From positions 1 to 64,000 of the forward strand of contig JAQGID010000281.1 of assembly GCA_028291405.1 (NCBI GenBank): DNA of 64,000 nucleotides. The letters run 5' to 3'. Made by a program: the position numbers and the translations under genes. Positions 1 through 15,100 of the stretch are shown here, piece after piece (the stretch's first letter is position 1; each line of letters starts with the position of its first letter). The notes under the pieces were generated by a model that was not told the DNA's origin, made no database searches, and saw only the letters and a program-made list of their open reading frames with translations. Source of the DNA: Rhodospirillales bacterium (GTDB lineage Bacteria > Pseudomonadota > Alphaproteobacteria > ATCC43930 > CGMCC-115725).

Positions 1-2
1 AG

Positions 3-113
3 GCTCACATCCACGCCTTCATCGCGACCTACAACGACACCGCCAAACCCTTCGCCTGGACGAAATCCCAAGTCCATCAGAAGCGCCTCAAAGCCCATTT
101 CGCGGATCAATGA
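3..113 (+). mobile_element. C-terminal end of an IS630-family transposase (5' part outside window)
   Basis: Frame 3 reads AHIHAFIATYNDTAKPFAWTKSQVHQKRLKAHFADQ*, resembling the IS630/DDE transposase C-terminus (HxFIxxYNxxAKPFxWT). Confidence 0.75.
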
Positions 114-467
114 TTCCGGGTACTAGCCGACTATTACCGCGCCTTCGTCGGTCCTGCGGCTAAGGTCCAGGGCGGCGGCACAATGAATGACTATCTGGTA
201 GAGCTTGAGGATGCGGGGACAGAATGGGCCGCGGGTGTAGCGCCACAGAAGAAAACGTTACGGTGCCTCCGCGAGATCAAGGACCTCGACCGGAACAGAC
301 TCATGCACCCTCGCGAGACCCTTGACGAGGAAGAGGCAGAAATATTCTTCAATCTGGCGACAAGCGCTATCATGGGAATGACGCGGGACATGGCGGCATT
401 GCTACAGGCGGGGCAAGGAAAGCTTGCGCTCGTCGGCGCAGCTGCGTCGGCACTCCCGAGCCCGTGA
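114..467 (+). pseudogene. Possible 3' fragment of a conserved hypothetical gene; ORF 183..467 is its open part
   Basis: The frame stays open from the transposase stop (FRVLADYYRAFVGPAAKVQGGGT-MNDYLVELEDAG...EIKDLDRNRLMHPRETLDEEEAEIFFNLATSAI). Looks like the C-terminal part of a larger protein abutting the IS. Confidence 0.4.
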
Positions 468-926
468 GCCCTATAAGTCCCTTGCCAAGGGACAAATTGC
501 CAGCAAGAGTGCAAAAAAGAAGAGAGTGGCGGTCGCCGCTGAGTTCAGGTCAACTTCCTAGGCCCGGAAAGACTTCGGAAGAGAGCGGCAGTGGGAGGTA
601 ACTTTCTCCCACCTGCCGAACCGAAAGCGCTGGTACGCTTGAACGTACACAGGCATCGGCCAAGAGCAAAAGCCAACCATAGGTGGCCTCCTTTCTCATG
701 CCGGGGTGAGCCGGCACTCCGAGACGCACCATGCGTCCAACGGCAGAACACGTTGGAGCATCTGGAGGCGAAAAAGGCGGCGACCGCCGCAACCTGTATG
801 CCCGATTCGCGGGCAAGAGTCTATGGGAGCTGTTCTCTAGTCGTTCCCGCCCCTGGCTGCAGCCGCGATCAGGAGCCCGCGGCGGGGAAAGGTCCGATGC
901 AAGATTTAGTCACAAGCGCCTCTAAC

Positions 927-946
927 CCGCCTGATTTTACAGGCGG
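927..946. terminator. Inverted repeat downstream of gltB, possible terminator or repeat element
   Basis: CCGCCTG-ATTTTA-CAGGCGG, perfect 7-bp stem, 3' of the minus-strand gltB. Confidence 0.5.
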
Positions 947-1003
947 AGCATCAATATCTCGGATCTGCACAACTCTTGGGCACCGGCGACGAAAGCCTGC
1001 GCC

Positions 1004-5521
<4,518 letters not shown>

Positions 5522-5530
5522 GGCGCCCTC

Positions 5531-6979
5531 CTATTCGGCAGCGTCGGCGGAGACAGCCGCGACCGCCGCCTTCTGCCGCATGTATTCATGCATCTGCTCG
5601 GCGGCGTCGCGGCCGTCGCGGATCGCCCAGACGACCAGCGAGGCGCCGCGCACAATATCGCCGGCGGCGAAGACGCCATCGAGCGCCGTCATCATGCTGC
5701 GCTGGTCGATCGCGACGGTGCCCCAGCGCGTCACCTTGAGCTCCGGCGCGCCGAAGAGGCCCGGCAAATCCTCGGCGTCGAAGCCCAGCGCCTTGACGAC
5801 GAGATCGGCGTCGAGCGTGAAGCTGCTACCCTCGATCGGCTGCGGCGACTGGCGGCCAGAGGCGTCGGCGGTGCCGAGGTGCATGCGATGCGCACGTACG
5901 CCGCGGACCTTGCCGCGGCCGACGAAGGCCTCGGGCGCGGCGAGCCAGACGAACTCGACGCCCTCTTCCTCGGCGTTGCGCACCTCGCGCTGCGAGCCCG
6001 GCATGTTCTCGCGGTCGCGGCGATAGAGGCAGCGCACCGATTTGGCGCCCTGGCGGACCGCGGTGCGGACGCAATCCATCGCGGTGTCGCCGCCGCCGAT
6101 CACGACGACCCGCTTGCCGCTTGCGTCGAGATCGCCGCTGTCGAATTCCGGCACGGCATCGCCGAGACCTTTGCGGTTCGAGGCGATGAGATAGTCGAGC
6201 GCCGGCACGATGTTCTTGAGGCCGACTCCCGGACAGGCGATGTCGCGCGGCTGGTAGACGCCGGTTGCGATCAGGATCGCGTCATGGCGCTGCCGCAGCT
6301 CCGCCAAGGCTGCGTCGCGGCCGACCGCGAAATCGAGCACGAACTCGATGCCCCCGGCGCTCAGCAGGTCGTGGCGCCGCTGAATGATTTCCTTCTCGAG
6401 CTTGAAATTCGGGATTCCATAGACGAGCAGCCCACCGACCCGGTCGTAGCGGTCGTAGACGGTGATGCGGTAGCCCTTGCGGCGCAGCTGGTCGGCTGCG
6501 GCGAGGCCGCCGGGACCCGCGCCAATGATGCCGACCGACTGGCCGAGCTCACGGCGCGGCCGCGCCGGCTTCACCCAACCCTCGTTGAACGCGGTCTCGG
6601 TGATGTAGCGCTCGACCGAGCCGATCGTTACCGATTCGAAGCCCTTCTCGATGACGCAATTGCCTTCGCAGAGCCGGTCCTGCGGGCAGATGCGGCCGCA
6701 TACCTCGGGCATGTTGTTTGTCGCGGAGGAGACCTCATAGGCCTCTTCGAGCCGATCCTCGGCCGTCAGCTTCAGCCAATCGGGGATATTGTTCTGCAAC
6801 GGGCAATGGACCTGGCAGAACGGGATGCCGCATTGCGAGCAACGCGCCGCCTGCTCCGCCGCGTTGCGGCGAGCGAACTCGCCATAGATCTCGGAAAAAT
6901 CCTGCCGCCGCTCGCCTGCCGGGCGCTTCTGCGGCATGGATTTGTCGACGGAAACGAACTTCAGCAGCTTCTGCGGCAT
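5531..6979 (-). CDS. gltD: Glutamate synthase small subunit
   Basis: 482 aa; CSQCGIPFCQVHCPLQNNIPDWLKL Fe-S motif, GIIGAGPGGLAAADQLRRKG, VVVIGGGDTAMDCVRTAVRQGA. Confidence 0.97.
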   Translation of the reverse strand: MPQKLLKFVSVDKSMPQKRPAGERRQDFSEIYGEFARRNAAEQAARCSQCGIPFCQVHCPLQNNIPDWLKLTAEDRLEEAYEVSSATNNMPEVCGRICPQDRLCEGNCVIEKGFESVTIGSVERYITETAFNEGWVKPARPRRELGQSVGIIGAGPGGLAAADQLRRKGYRITVYDRYDRVGGLLVYGIPNFKLEKEIIQRRHDLLSAGGIEFVLDFAVGRDAALAELRQRHDAILIATGVYQPRDIACPGVGLKNIVPALDYLIASNRKGLGDAVPEFDSGDLDASGKRVVVIGGGDTAMDCVRTAVRQGAKSVRCLYRRDRENMPGSQREVRNAEEEGVEFVWLAAPEAFVGRGKVRGVRAHRMHLGTADASGRQSPQPIEGSSFTLDADLVVKALGFDAEDLPGLFGAPELKVTRWGTVAIDQRSMMTALDGVFAAGDIVRGASLVVWAIRDGRDAAEQMHEYMRQKAAVAAVSADAAE

Positions 6980-7174
6980 GGCGGCCCCTCACGCGGGCAG
7001 CGCCGCCCAGCGCCGGCGCCTCGGGGGAATATAAGCAGTTCTCGACGGAGCGCGAGGAGTTTTCGGCAATTAGGTCAGAAATATTTACCTATTTATCCAA
7101 AAACACTCACATTTCGCCGATGCCGACGCCGCTCAGTTGATCAAATCCCCTGATTTAGTCCCATTTTGAGACTA

Positions 7175-8128
7175 CTACGCCACCATCCCATGAGCGCCGA
7201 ACCAACCGCCGGGACGATAGCGATCGAGATAGGTCGGCAGGATTGCCTCGATCGTCGTCGGCGTGATGCCGAGATCGCGCAGGGTCAAGGCGCCGGGCGA
7301 GACGACATTGTCGCAGCGCAGCAGCCGCACCTGGTCGCGGGTCAGCAGCGGGACAGGTGCGAGCTCGAGCACCGCCGCCTCCAGCATGGCCAGGCTCCAC
7401 GGCACCGAGACGAGCAGCCGTTTCCGCCGGGTCTCTCTCAGGACGATCTCCATCAGCTCGCGGAACGTATAGACCTGCGGACCGCCGAGCTCGTAGGTGC
7501 GACCCGCCGTCGCCGGATCGTCCAGCGCCGCGACCACGGCAGCCGCGACGTCGCCGACATAGACCGGCTGGAACCGCGTCTTGCCGCCGCCGATCAGCGG
7601 CAGGGCCGGCAGGAACTGCGCCATCGCCGCGAAACGGTTGAAGAATTCGTCCTCCGGCCCGAACACGACGGAGGGCCGCAGGATCGTGACGCCGGGAAAT
7701 GCCGCGGCGATGGCGGCCTCGCCTGCCGCCTTGCTCCTCGCGTAGCTCGACTGCGAATCGGCGGCGGCGCCGAGCGCCGAGATATGGACCACGCGCTTCA
7801 CGCCGACTGCCGCCGCGATGCGGCCGACGCGGCGAGGGCCTTCGTGATGCACCGCCTCGAAGCGTTGCGCACCGCGCTCGTACAAGATGCCGGCAAGATT
7901 GACGACCATGTCGCTGCCGGCGAGTGCTGCCGCGAGCCGCTTTTCGTCGGCGATGCTGGCGCGGAACCGAGCGATCTGGCCGACGTCGCCCATCGGCTGG
8001 AGGGTCTGGCCGGAATCGATGTTCCGCATGACGGCGGCGATCACGTCGCCGCGCGATGCCAGGCGCTTGACGATGTAGCGGCCGATGAACCCCGAAGCGC
8101 CGATCACGGCGACGCGCTTGTCACTCAT
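7175..8128 (-). CDS. NAD(P)-binding / NDUFA9-like epimerase (complex I accessory family)
   Basis: 317 aa; RVAVIGASGFIGRYIVKRLASRG Rossmann start, ILRPSVVFGPEDEFFNRFA typical of NDUFA9-type SDRs. Confidence 0.88.
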   Translation of the reverse strand: MSDKRVAVIGASGFIGRYIVKRLASRGDVIAAVMRNIDSGQTLQPMGDVGQIARFRASIADEKRLAAALAGSDMVVNLAGILYERGAQRFEAVHHEGPRRVGRIAAAVGVKRVVHISALGAAADSQSSYARSKAAGEAAIAAAFPGVTILRPSVVFGPEDEFFNRFAAMAQFLPALPLIGGGKTRFQPVYVGDVAAAVVAALDDPATAGRTYELGGPQVYTFRELMEIVLRETRRKRLLVSVPWSLAMLEAAVLELAPVPLLTRDQVRLLRCDNVVSPGALTLRDLGITPTTIEAILPTYLDRYRPGGWFGAHGMVA

Positions 8129-8305
8129 CTTCGTGCTCTCTCGTTGGCGGGGGCGCTCCCAGTGGAGGAACCCGCGTTTCTGCTGGTCTTGAATCTATAT
8201 ATCAGCGCACTGCCGGAGGCGAGACGGGCAATGCAGAAGCGAGATTGCCAATTGACAACGCCCGGGAGCGGCACTAATCAGCGGTCTCGAAAATCAGCCC
8301 TGCCT

Positions 8306-8392
8306 GCCCAGGTGGCGGAATTGGTAGACGCGCAGGTTTCAGGTACCTGTGGGCGAAAGCTCGTGGAAGTTCGAGTCTTCTCCTGGGCACCA
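8306..8392 (+). tRNA. tRNA-Leu (anticodon CAG)
   Basis: GCCCAGGTGGCGGAATTGGTAGACGCGCAGGTTTCAGGTACCTGTGGGCGAAAGCTCGTGGAAGTTCGAGTCTTCTCCTGGGCACCA: 7-bp acceptor, long variable arm, TTCGAGT T-loop, encoded CCA, anticodon loop TTCAGGT. Confidence 0.95.
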
Positions 8393-8462
8393 TTGGCTAG
8401 GCTAAGCGGCTCGCCGCGCAGGGCAGCGGGCGGGCACTGACCGTTTCTCGCGAGCCCCATCC

Positions 8463-9074
8463 GTGAGCATTCATCTCCACCGCGGCGATCTCCCCGAAGA
8501 CGTGCAGCTCTCCGGGGTGGTCGCGATCGATACCGAGACGATGGGATTGAACCCGCATCGCGACCGGTTGTGCCTTGTCCAGCTTTCCGCCGGCGACGGT
8601 GTCTGCCATCTCGTGCAATTCGCCGCCGGGCAATATGCGGCACCCCGGCTGCGCGCCCTGCTGACGGATCCGTCGATCCTCAAGCTCTTCCATTTCGCAC
8701 GTTTCGACATCGCGGCGCTGCAGAAGCATCTCGGGATCGTCACGGCGCCGGTCTATTGCACCAAGATCGCCTCGAAACTCGTGCGCACTTTCACCGACCG
8801 TCACGGCCTCAAGGACCTCTGCCGCGATTTGCTCGGTGTCGATCTCTCGAAACAACAGCAATCGTCGGATTGGGGCGCCGCCGACCTGACCGACGAGCAG
8901 CTCCGCTACGCCGCCTCGGACGTCCTGCACCTGCATGCGCTGCGCAGCCGACTCGACGAGATGCTGGCGCGCGAAGGCCGCAGCGAGATCGCCGCCGCCT
9001 GTTTCGCCTTTCTCCCGACGCGCGCGGCGCTCGATCTATCCGGCTGGCCGGATCAGGACATCTTTGCACATTGA
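8463..9074 (+). CDS. rnd: Ribonuclease D
   Basis: 203 aa; VVAIDTETMGLNPHRDRLCLVQLS (DEDD exonuclease I), YAASDVLHLHALRSRL. Confidence 0.92.
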   Translation: MSIHLHRGDLPEDVQLSGVVAIDTETMGLNPHRDRLCLVQLSAGDGVCHLVQFAAGQYAAPRLRALLTDPSILKLFHFARFDIAALQKHLGIVTAPVYCTKIASKLVRTFTDRHGLKDLCRDLLGVDLSKQQQSSDWGAADLTDEQLRYAASDVLHLHALRSRLDEMLAREGRSEIAAACFAFLPTRAALDLSGWPDQDIFAH

Positions 9075-9262
9075 GCGCCCGACCGCGTTGCGTTCCCGGA
9101 CGGCGCGTCGCGACACATCGGTTCATTTGACATTCGGACTCGCATGCGCATAGTGAACCGGGACGGACCGCGTCGTTGCGCGCTCGGGAGTGCCTGCTGC
9201 TCGCCTGCGCCGACGTGCCGGCGCGAGCCCCGTGACCATTTATCGTGGGCGCGCATTCGTTT

Positions 9263-10264
9263 ATGACAAAACCCGCCAGGCAATCGGACCTGCAGACCGT
9301 CGAAAGCGCGACGGTCGCCGCGGCGCGGCGCGTGCTGCGCATGGAGATCGACGGGTTGCGCGCCCTCATCGACAGCCTCGACGGGTGTTTCGACGCGGCG
9401 CTCGAGCTGATCGCCGCGGTGCGCGGCCGCGTCATAGTCAGCGGCATGGGCAAGAGCGGCCATGTCGCGCGCAAGATCGCCGCGACTTTGGCCTCGACCG
9501 GGACGCCGGCGCAGTTCGTCCACCCCGGCGAGGCGAGCCACGGCGACCTCGGGATGATCACTGCGACGGATGCGGTGATCGCACTGTCGAATTCCGGCGA
9601 TACCGCCGAGCTCGCCGACCTCGTCGCCTATGCGAGACGTTTCAGCATCCCGCTCATCGCGATGACGCGACGTGCGACCAGTGCCCTCGGCGAGGCCGCC
9701 GATGTCTGCCTGCTGCTGCCGGAGAGCGCCGAAGCCTGCCCGATGGGACTCGCGCCGACGACCTCGACGACGATGATGCTGGCGCTCGGCGATGCGATCG
9801 CGGTCGCGCTGCTGGAGCGTAAGGGCTTCTCGGAGCAGGACTTCCAGATCCTCCACCCCGGCGGCCAGCTCGGCCGCAAGCTGTTGCGCGTCGCCGACAT
9901 CATGCACGAGGGCGATGAGATCCCGCTCGTGCCGAGCGGCATGCTGATGCACGAAGCCATCCTGATGATGACCGCGAAATCCTTCGGCTGCGTCGGCGTC
10001 GCCGATGTCGCCGGCCGGCTGATCGGCATCGTCACCGACGGCGATCTACGGCGCCACATGGGAAACGACCTGCTGAACGCGCCGGTCGACGCGATCATGA
10101 GTCGCAGCCCGCGCACGATTCGGCCACGCGCCCTCGCCGGCGAGGCGCTCAATCTGATGAATGCCCAGACGCCGCGCATTACCTGCCTGTTCGTCGTCGA
10201 CGAACAGAAGCGCCCGATCGGCATCCTGCATGTCCATGATTGCCTGCGCGCGGGAATCGTCTGA
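9263..10264 (+). CDS. kdsD: KpsF/GutQ-type arabinose-5-phosphate isomerase (SIS + CBS domains)
   Basis: SGMGKSGHVARKIAATLASTGTPAQFVHPGEASHGDLGMI, FQILHPGGQLGRKLLRVADIMHEGDEIP. A GTG at 9245 is an alternative start. Confidence 0.95.
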   Translation: MTKPARQSDLQTVESATVAAARRVLRMEIDGLRALIDSLDGCFDAALELIAAVRGRVIVSGMGKSGHVARKIAATLASTGTPAQFVHPGEASHGDLGMITATDAVIALSNSGDTAELADLVAYARRFSIPLIAMTRRATSALGEAADVCLLLPESAEACPMGLAPTTSTTMMLALGDAIAVALLERKGFSEQDFQILHPGGQLGRKLLRVADIMHEGDEIPLVPSGMLMHEAILMMTAKSFGCVGVADVAGRLIGIVTDGDLRRHMGNDLLNAPVDAIMSRSPRTIRPRALAGEALNLMNAQTPRITCLFVVDEQKRPIGILHVHDCLRAGIV

Positions 10265-10265
10265 G

Positions 10266-11003
10266 ATGGAGCCCATCGAGACGCCCTCGCCGACCGTGAC
10301 ACTCCCGCCGACCGTGCCGCCGCCGCACCCGACCGAAGAACCGACGGTGACGGCAAAATCAGGCGACGCGATCGGTATGACGCGCCACGTTACGGCGCGG
10401 CACGGCCATGCCTATACGCGCTTCGTGGCCCTGATGAAGTTCCTGCTTCCCGCGGTGGCCGTCGGTTTGCTGCTGTTGGTCGCCGTATGGCCGCGTCTAC
10501 AAGAGGGGCTCAATCGTCTCCGCGTCAGCTTCAACCGCCTTGATCTCGGCGAGGCCGGCGACTTGCGCATGGTCAACGCGCATTATTCCGGCCTCGACAA
10601 GCTTCACCGCCCCTATGTCGTGACCGCCGACGTGGCACGGCAAACGCCGAACCGCAGCGACCTTGTGGCGCTCGAGGGACCGAAGGCCGACATAACTTTG
10701 ACGAATGGCGCATGGCTCGCCGTCACCTCGCAGACCGGTGTCTATCTCTCGCAGGGCCAATTGCTCGACATGTTCGGCGCCGTGAAGCTTTTCCACGATC
10801 GCGGCTACGAGCTGACCACTGACAGCGCCCATATCGACATGCCGCAGGGCACCGCCGAAGGTCACGATCCGGTGCAGGGTCAGGGGGTCTTCGGCGACAT
10901 CACCTCGGAGGGATTTCTTCTGGCCGATCACGGCGACAACATCACCTTCACCGGCAAGGCGAAGCTCCACCTTGTGCCGCGCCCCACGGGGGAGCCGAAG
11001 TGA
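10266..11003 (+). CDS. lptC: LPS export ABC transporter periplasmic protein LptC
   Basis: Position between kdsD and lptA; one N-terminal TM (LMKFLLPAVAVGLLLLVAVWPRL) and a LptC-like periplasmic beta domain. Confidence 0.85.
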   Translation: MEPIETPSPTVTLPPTVPPPHPTEEPTVTAKSGDAIGMTRHVTARHGHAYTRFVALMKFLLPAVAVGLLLLVAVWPRLQEGLNRLRVSFNRLDLGEAGDLRMVNAHYSGLDKLHRPYVVTADVARQTPNRSDLVALEGPKADITLTNGAWLAVTSQTGVYLSQGQLLDMFGAVKLFHDRGYELTTDSAHIDMPQGTAEGHDPVQGQGVFGDITSEGFLLADHGDNITFTGKAKLHLVPRPTGEPK

Positions 11004-11908
11004 TCGGCGGTCGCTCGCTTGTGCTCCTCTTGCTGCTGGGTGCGATCGCATTCCCCCTCGGAGCCTCATCGGCGGGGGCGCAGGGGCTCGGGGTCGCCGC
11101 GCCCGGCGACCGTCGGCCGCTCGATATCCAGGCCGACAAGGGCATCGAGTGGCGGCAGAACGACAATGTCTATATCGCGCGCGGCAATGCGAGCGCGGCC
11201 CGCGGGAACGCGACGCTCTACGCCGACACGCTGGTCGCGCATTACCGTTCGACCTCGCCGGACCGGCCGAGGAATGCCGACACCGGCGCCATCAGCGGCC
11301 CGACCGAAGTCTATCGCGTCGAGGCCGACGGCAACGTCCGCCTCGTCAACGAGACGCAGACCGTCTACGGCAGCCATGCCGTCTATGACATCGACAGTGC
11401 GACCGCCGTCTTTACCGGCGCGAACCTGAAGCTCGTCACGCCGCGCGACACGGTGACGGCGCGCGACAGCCTCGAATGGTACGACAACAAGAACCTCGGC
11501 GTGGCGCGCGGCGATGCCCTGGCCGTCCGCGAGGACGCCAAGCGGCTCGCCGGCGACGTGCTGGTCGCCCTGGTGCTTCGGCCGCCGAACGAGCCGGCAC
11601 GCATCACTCGCATCGACGCGCAGGGCCATGTCACGGTGACGACCTTGGCCGACATCGCACAGGGCGCGAGCGGCGTCTACAATGTCGATACCGGCATCGC
11701 CACCCTCAAGGGCGGCGTCACCATCACCCGCGGCGAGAACCAGCTACGGGGGCAATATGCCGTCGTCGACCTCAACAACAACGTGAGCCGGATCCTCAGC
11801 GAGCTGCCCGGCGACGCCGCCTCTTCCGCGAATGGCACGGCGAGCCCGCGAACGCCGGTCCACGGCCTTGTCGTGCCGCGCTCGTCCGGAAAGCCGACGC
11901 CGCCATGA
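11000..11908 (+). CDS. lptA: LptA/OstA-like periplasmic LPS transport protein
   Basis: Signal peptide, then [45 protein letters not shown] (OstA motif). Confidence 0.9.
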   Translation: MIGGRSLVLLLLLGAIAFPLGASSAGAQGLGVAAPGDRRPLDIQADKGIEWRQNDNVYIARGNASAARGNATLYADTLVAHYRSTSPDRPRNADTGAISGPTEVYRVEADGNVRLVNETQTVYGSHAVYDIDSATAVFTGANLKLVTPRDTVTARDSLEWYDNKNLGVARGDALAVREDAKRLAGDVLVALVLRPPNEPARITRIDAQGHVTVTTLADIAQGASGVYNVDTGIATLKGGVTITRGENQLRGQYAVVDLNNNVSRILSELPGDAASSANGTASPRTPVHGLVVPRSSGKPTPP

Positions 11909-12708
11909 CGTTGTCGCAGGATCGCGAGCATCGGGGCGCGAGCGGCGAGGACCGCGAAGTCGGTCTTCCCCACCTCGTCGCCGACAACACCGGGCTGGTC
12001 GCGCGCAGCCTCGGCAAGAGCTTTCGCAAGCGGCCGGTGCTGCGCGACGTCAACGTCGCGGTGCAGCGCGGCGAGGCCGTCGGCCTGCTGGGACCGAACG
12101 GCGCCGGCAAGACGACCTGTTTCTACATCATCACCGGGCTCATCCGGGCCGATCTCGGCACGATCAGCCTGGACGGGCACGACATCACCGACCTCCCGAT
12201 GTACCGACGGGCGCGGCTCGGCATCGGCTACCTGCCGCAGGAGGCCTCGATCTTCCGCGGCCTCTCGGTCGAGCACAATATTCGCGCCGTCCTCGAGGTC
12301 GTCGAACCGGTCGCCGAGGTCCGCGAGGCGACGCTCGACGCCTTGCTCGCCGAGTTCTCGATCACCCATCTGCGCCGCGCCCCGGCGATGGCCCTCTCGG
12401 GCGGCGAACGGCGCCGTGTGGAGATCGCGCGGGCGCTCGCGACGCGACCCCATTTCGTTCTTCTCGACGAGCCGCTCGCCGGCATCGACCCGATCGCCGT
12501 TAACGATATCCGCGACCTCGTCGCGCATCTCAAGGATCGCGGCATCGGCGTGCTGATCACCGACCACAACGTCCGGGAAACTCTCGAGATCGTCGACCGT
12601 GCCTACATTCTCCACGAGGGACGCGTCCTGATGGAAGGCCGACCGTCGGAGATTGTCGCCGACGTCGACGTACGGCGAGTTTACCTGGGCGAAAGGTTTA
12701 GCCTATAA
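11905..12708 (+). CDS. lptB: LPS export ABC transporter ATP-binding protein LptB
   Basis: [21 protein letters not shown] Walker [16 protein letters not shown] signature, [17 protein letters not shown] at 11905 overlaps the lptA stop. Confidence 0.95.
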   Translation: MTLSQDREHRGASGEDREVGLPHLVADNTGLVARSLGKSFRKRPVLRDVNVAVQRGEAVGLLGPNGAGKTTCFYIITGLIRADLGTISLDGHDITDLPMYRRARLGIGYLPQEASIFRGLSVEHNIRAVLEVVEPVAEVREATLDALLAEFSITHLRRAPAMALSGGERRRVEIARALATRPHFVLLDEPLAGIDPIAVNDIRDLVAHLKDRGIGVLITDHNVRETLEIVDRAYILHEGRVLMEGRPSEIVADVDVRRVYLGERFSL

Positions 12709-12718
12709 GCCTTTAACC

Positions 12719-14221
12719 ATGGCACTTTCCCAGAGGCTCGACCTTCGTCAGACGCAAGCCCTCGTCATGACGCCGCAGTTGCAGCAGGCCATCAAGCTGC
12801 TGCAACTGTCGAATATCGAGCTGACGGCCTTCGTCGAGCAAGAGCTCGAACAGAATCCCCTTCTCGAGATCGACGACAGCGACCACGAGGGTCGCGACGC
12901 GACGACGAGTGCCGATCCCGTCGAGGAACCGGCGGCGCCGCCGTCGAACCAGACTGCGACGCTCGGCGGCGGCGACCCGCCTCTCGCCGGCGAGGACATC
13001 GATCAGTGGCACGCCGCCTCCGGCAGCGAGGGCGAAGGCGATGTCGATTTCGCCGGCGACGCGGAGGCGTGGCGCCTGCAAGCCGGGACGGGAGACAGCG
13101 GCGAGCTCCCCGGCCTCGAGCAAGGCGTCGCCCAGACGACGACGCTGCGCGACCATCTGCTGACGCAGCTCGGCCTCGACATTATCGATCCTGCCGACCG
13201 CATCATCGGCGTCTATCTCGTCGATCTTCTCGATGACGCAGGCTATCTTACCGGCGATCTCGCCGCCGCCGCAGAGGCTCTCGGGTGCGATCTCGCCCGC
13301 GTCGAGACGGTCCTCGCCAAGCTGCAGCGCTTCGACCCGCCGGGCATCTTCGCGCGCAACCTTTCCGAGTGTCTCGCGCTTCAGCTGCGCGAATGCAATC
13401 GGCTCGATCCGGCGATGCAGATGCTGCTCGCAAACTTGCCACTCCTGGCGGCGCGCGATGCTCCGGCCCTGATGCGGCTCTGCGGCGTCGACGCCGCCGA
13501 CCTGTCGGACATGATCACCGAGATCAGGGCGCTGAATCCGAAGCCGGGACTCGCGCTCGATACGGTGACGGCCGCGCCCGTCGTACCCGACATCACGATG
13601 CGACCGCAGCCGCTCGGCGGTTGGATCATCGAGCTCAACCAGGAAACCTTACCGCGCGTCCTAGTCAACAATCGCTATTACGCGACGCTGTCGCGCAGCT
13701 CCAGCAACAAGGTCGAGAAGGAGTATCTCGCCGAGCGTCTGCAATCGGCGAACTGGCTGGTGAAGTCGCTGCATCAGCGGGCGACGACGATCCTGCGGGT
13801 GGCGACCGAGATCGTCAACCAGCAGAGCATCTTCTTCACGCATGGCGTACAGTTCCTGCGCCCGCTGATTCTGCGCGACATCGCGGTTGCCATCAACATG
13901 CACGAGAGCACCGTCAGCCGCGTCACGACGAACAAATTCATGGCGACGCCGCGCGGCATCTACGAGCTGAAATATTTCTTCTCGTCATCGATCCAGGCGT
14001 CGAGCGGCGGCGACGCGCATTCCGCCGAGGCCGTCCGGTACCGCATCAAGGCCCTGATCGAGGCCGAGCTCCGCGGCGAGGTCCTGTCGGATGAGCGGAT
14101 CGTCGACATCCTTCAGAAAGACGGTGTCGACATCGCCCGGCGAACCGTCGCCAAGTATCGGGAGTCGCTGCATATTCCGTCGTCGGTTCAGCGCCGTCGC
14201 GACAAGTCCATGCAGATGTGA
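12719..14221 (+). CDS. rpoN: RNA polymerase sigma-54 factor
   Basis: MALSQRLDLRQTQALVMTPQLQQAIKLLQLSN region I; RRTVAKYRESLHIPSSVQRRR RpoN box. Confidence 0.97.
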   Translation: MALSQRLDLRQTQALVMTPQLQQAIKLLQLSNIELTAFVEQELEQNPLLEIDDSDHEGRDATTSADPVEEPAAPPSNQTATLGGGDPPLAGEDIDQWHAASGSEGEGDVDFAGDAEAWRLQAGTGDSGELPGLEQGVAQTTTLRDHLLTQLGLDIIDPADRIIGVYLVDLLDDAGYLTGDLAAAAEALGCDLARVETVLAKLQRFDPPGIFARNLSECLALQLRECNRLDPAMQMLLANLPLLAARDAPALMRLCGVDAADLSDMITEIRALNPKPGLALDTVTAAPVVPDITMRPQPLGGWIIELNQETLPRVLVNNRYYATLSRSSSNKVEKEYLAERLQSANWLVKSLHQRATTILRVATEIVNQQSIFFTHGVQFLRPLILRDIAVAINMHESTVSRVTTNKFMATPRGIYELKYFFSSSIQASSGGDAHSAEAVRYRIKALIEAELRGEVLSDERIVDILQKDGVDIARRTVAKYRESLHIPSSVQRRRDKSMQM

Positions 14222-14491
14222 AGCGCCCCTATCCCGCCGATCCCACGAACTTGACTTGCCAACCGATCGCTCGTAGGGTCCGCGCCTTGAACGGCCGCGC
14301 GATCATCCTCGATACAGATCGCCCTGAGGCAACGAAGTCTGCCTGATGCAGTTATCCGTTCGGAGTCATGAGATCGGATTCGGCGGCGAGTTGCGCCGCG
14401 ACGTCGTGAGCCTTGGCTTCGGGAGGCCAGGACAGGGTCGGTCGGTCGCGATGTCGCAAGAGGCCAATAGGGAAGTCAGGTCGAGCCTTCG

Positions 14492-14956
14492 ATGAACATC
14501 GCGGATCTCCTCACACCGAGCAGCGTCGTCGCCAACCTGCGCGTCGCCAACAAGAAGCAGGCACTCCAGGAGCTGGCGCGGCGCGCGGCGCAGATTGTCG
14601 GGCTGCCCGAGCGGCGCATCTACGACGTGCTGGTCGAACGCGAGCGACTCGGCTCGACCGGCGTCGGAATGGGCATTGCGATCCCGCACGGGAAGCTGGC
14701 CGAGCTGACCAGGCTTCATGGCCTCTTCGCGCGGCTCGAGCGACCGATCGATTTCGGCGCGATCGACGACCGTCCGGTCGACCTCATCTTCGTGCTGCTG
14801 GCGCCGGAAACCGCCGGAGCCGACCACCTCAAGGCGCTCGCGCGCATCTCTCGGCTGCTGCGCAGCGCCTCCGTCTGCGACAAGCTGCGCGGTAGTGAAA
14901 AATCGGATGCGCTCTACGCTCTCCTGACGGATCGCACGGCTGACGCCGCAGCCTGA
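14492..14956 (+). CDS. ptsN: PTS IIA-like nitrogen regulatory protein
   Basis: 154 aa; STGVGMGIAIPHGKLAEL active-site His motif; downstream of rpoN. Confidence 0.93.
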   Translation: MNIADLLTPSSVVANLRVANKKQALQELARRAAQIVGLPERRIYDVLVERERLGSTGVGMGIAIPHGKLAELTRLHGLFARLERPIDFGAIDDRPVDLIFVLLAPETAGADHLKALARISRLLRSASVCDKLRGSEKSDALYALLTDRTADAAA

Positions 14957-15100
14957 AATTCCCCCGAGAAGTGTGTCTCGGAAGTGCTTACGAAGCGGGG
15001 CCGGCTTGCCTTTCGGGAGCCGTTCTGAGCCAATATCGGCGGCCGGCCGAGACGGGTCGACACGGCGGGCAGCCATAAATTGGCGCAGAGGAGATCAAGA

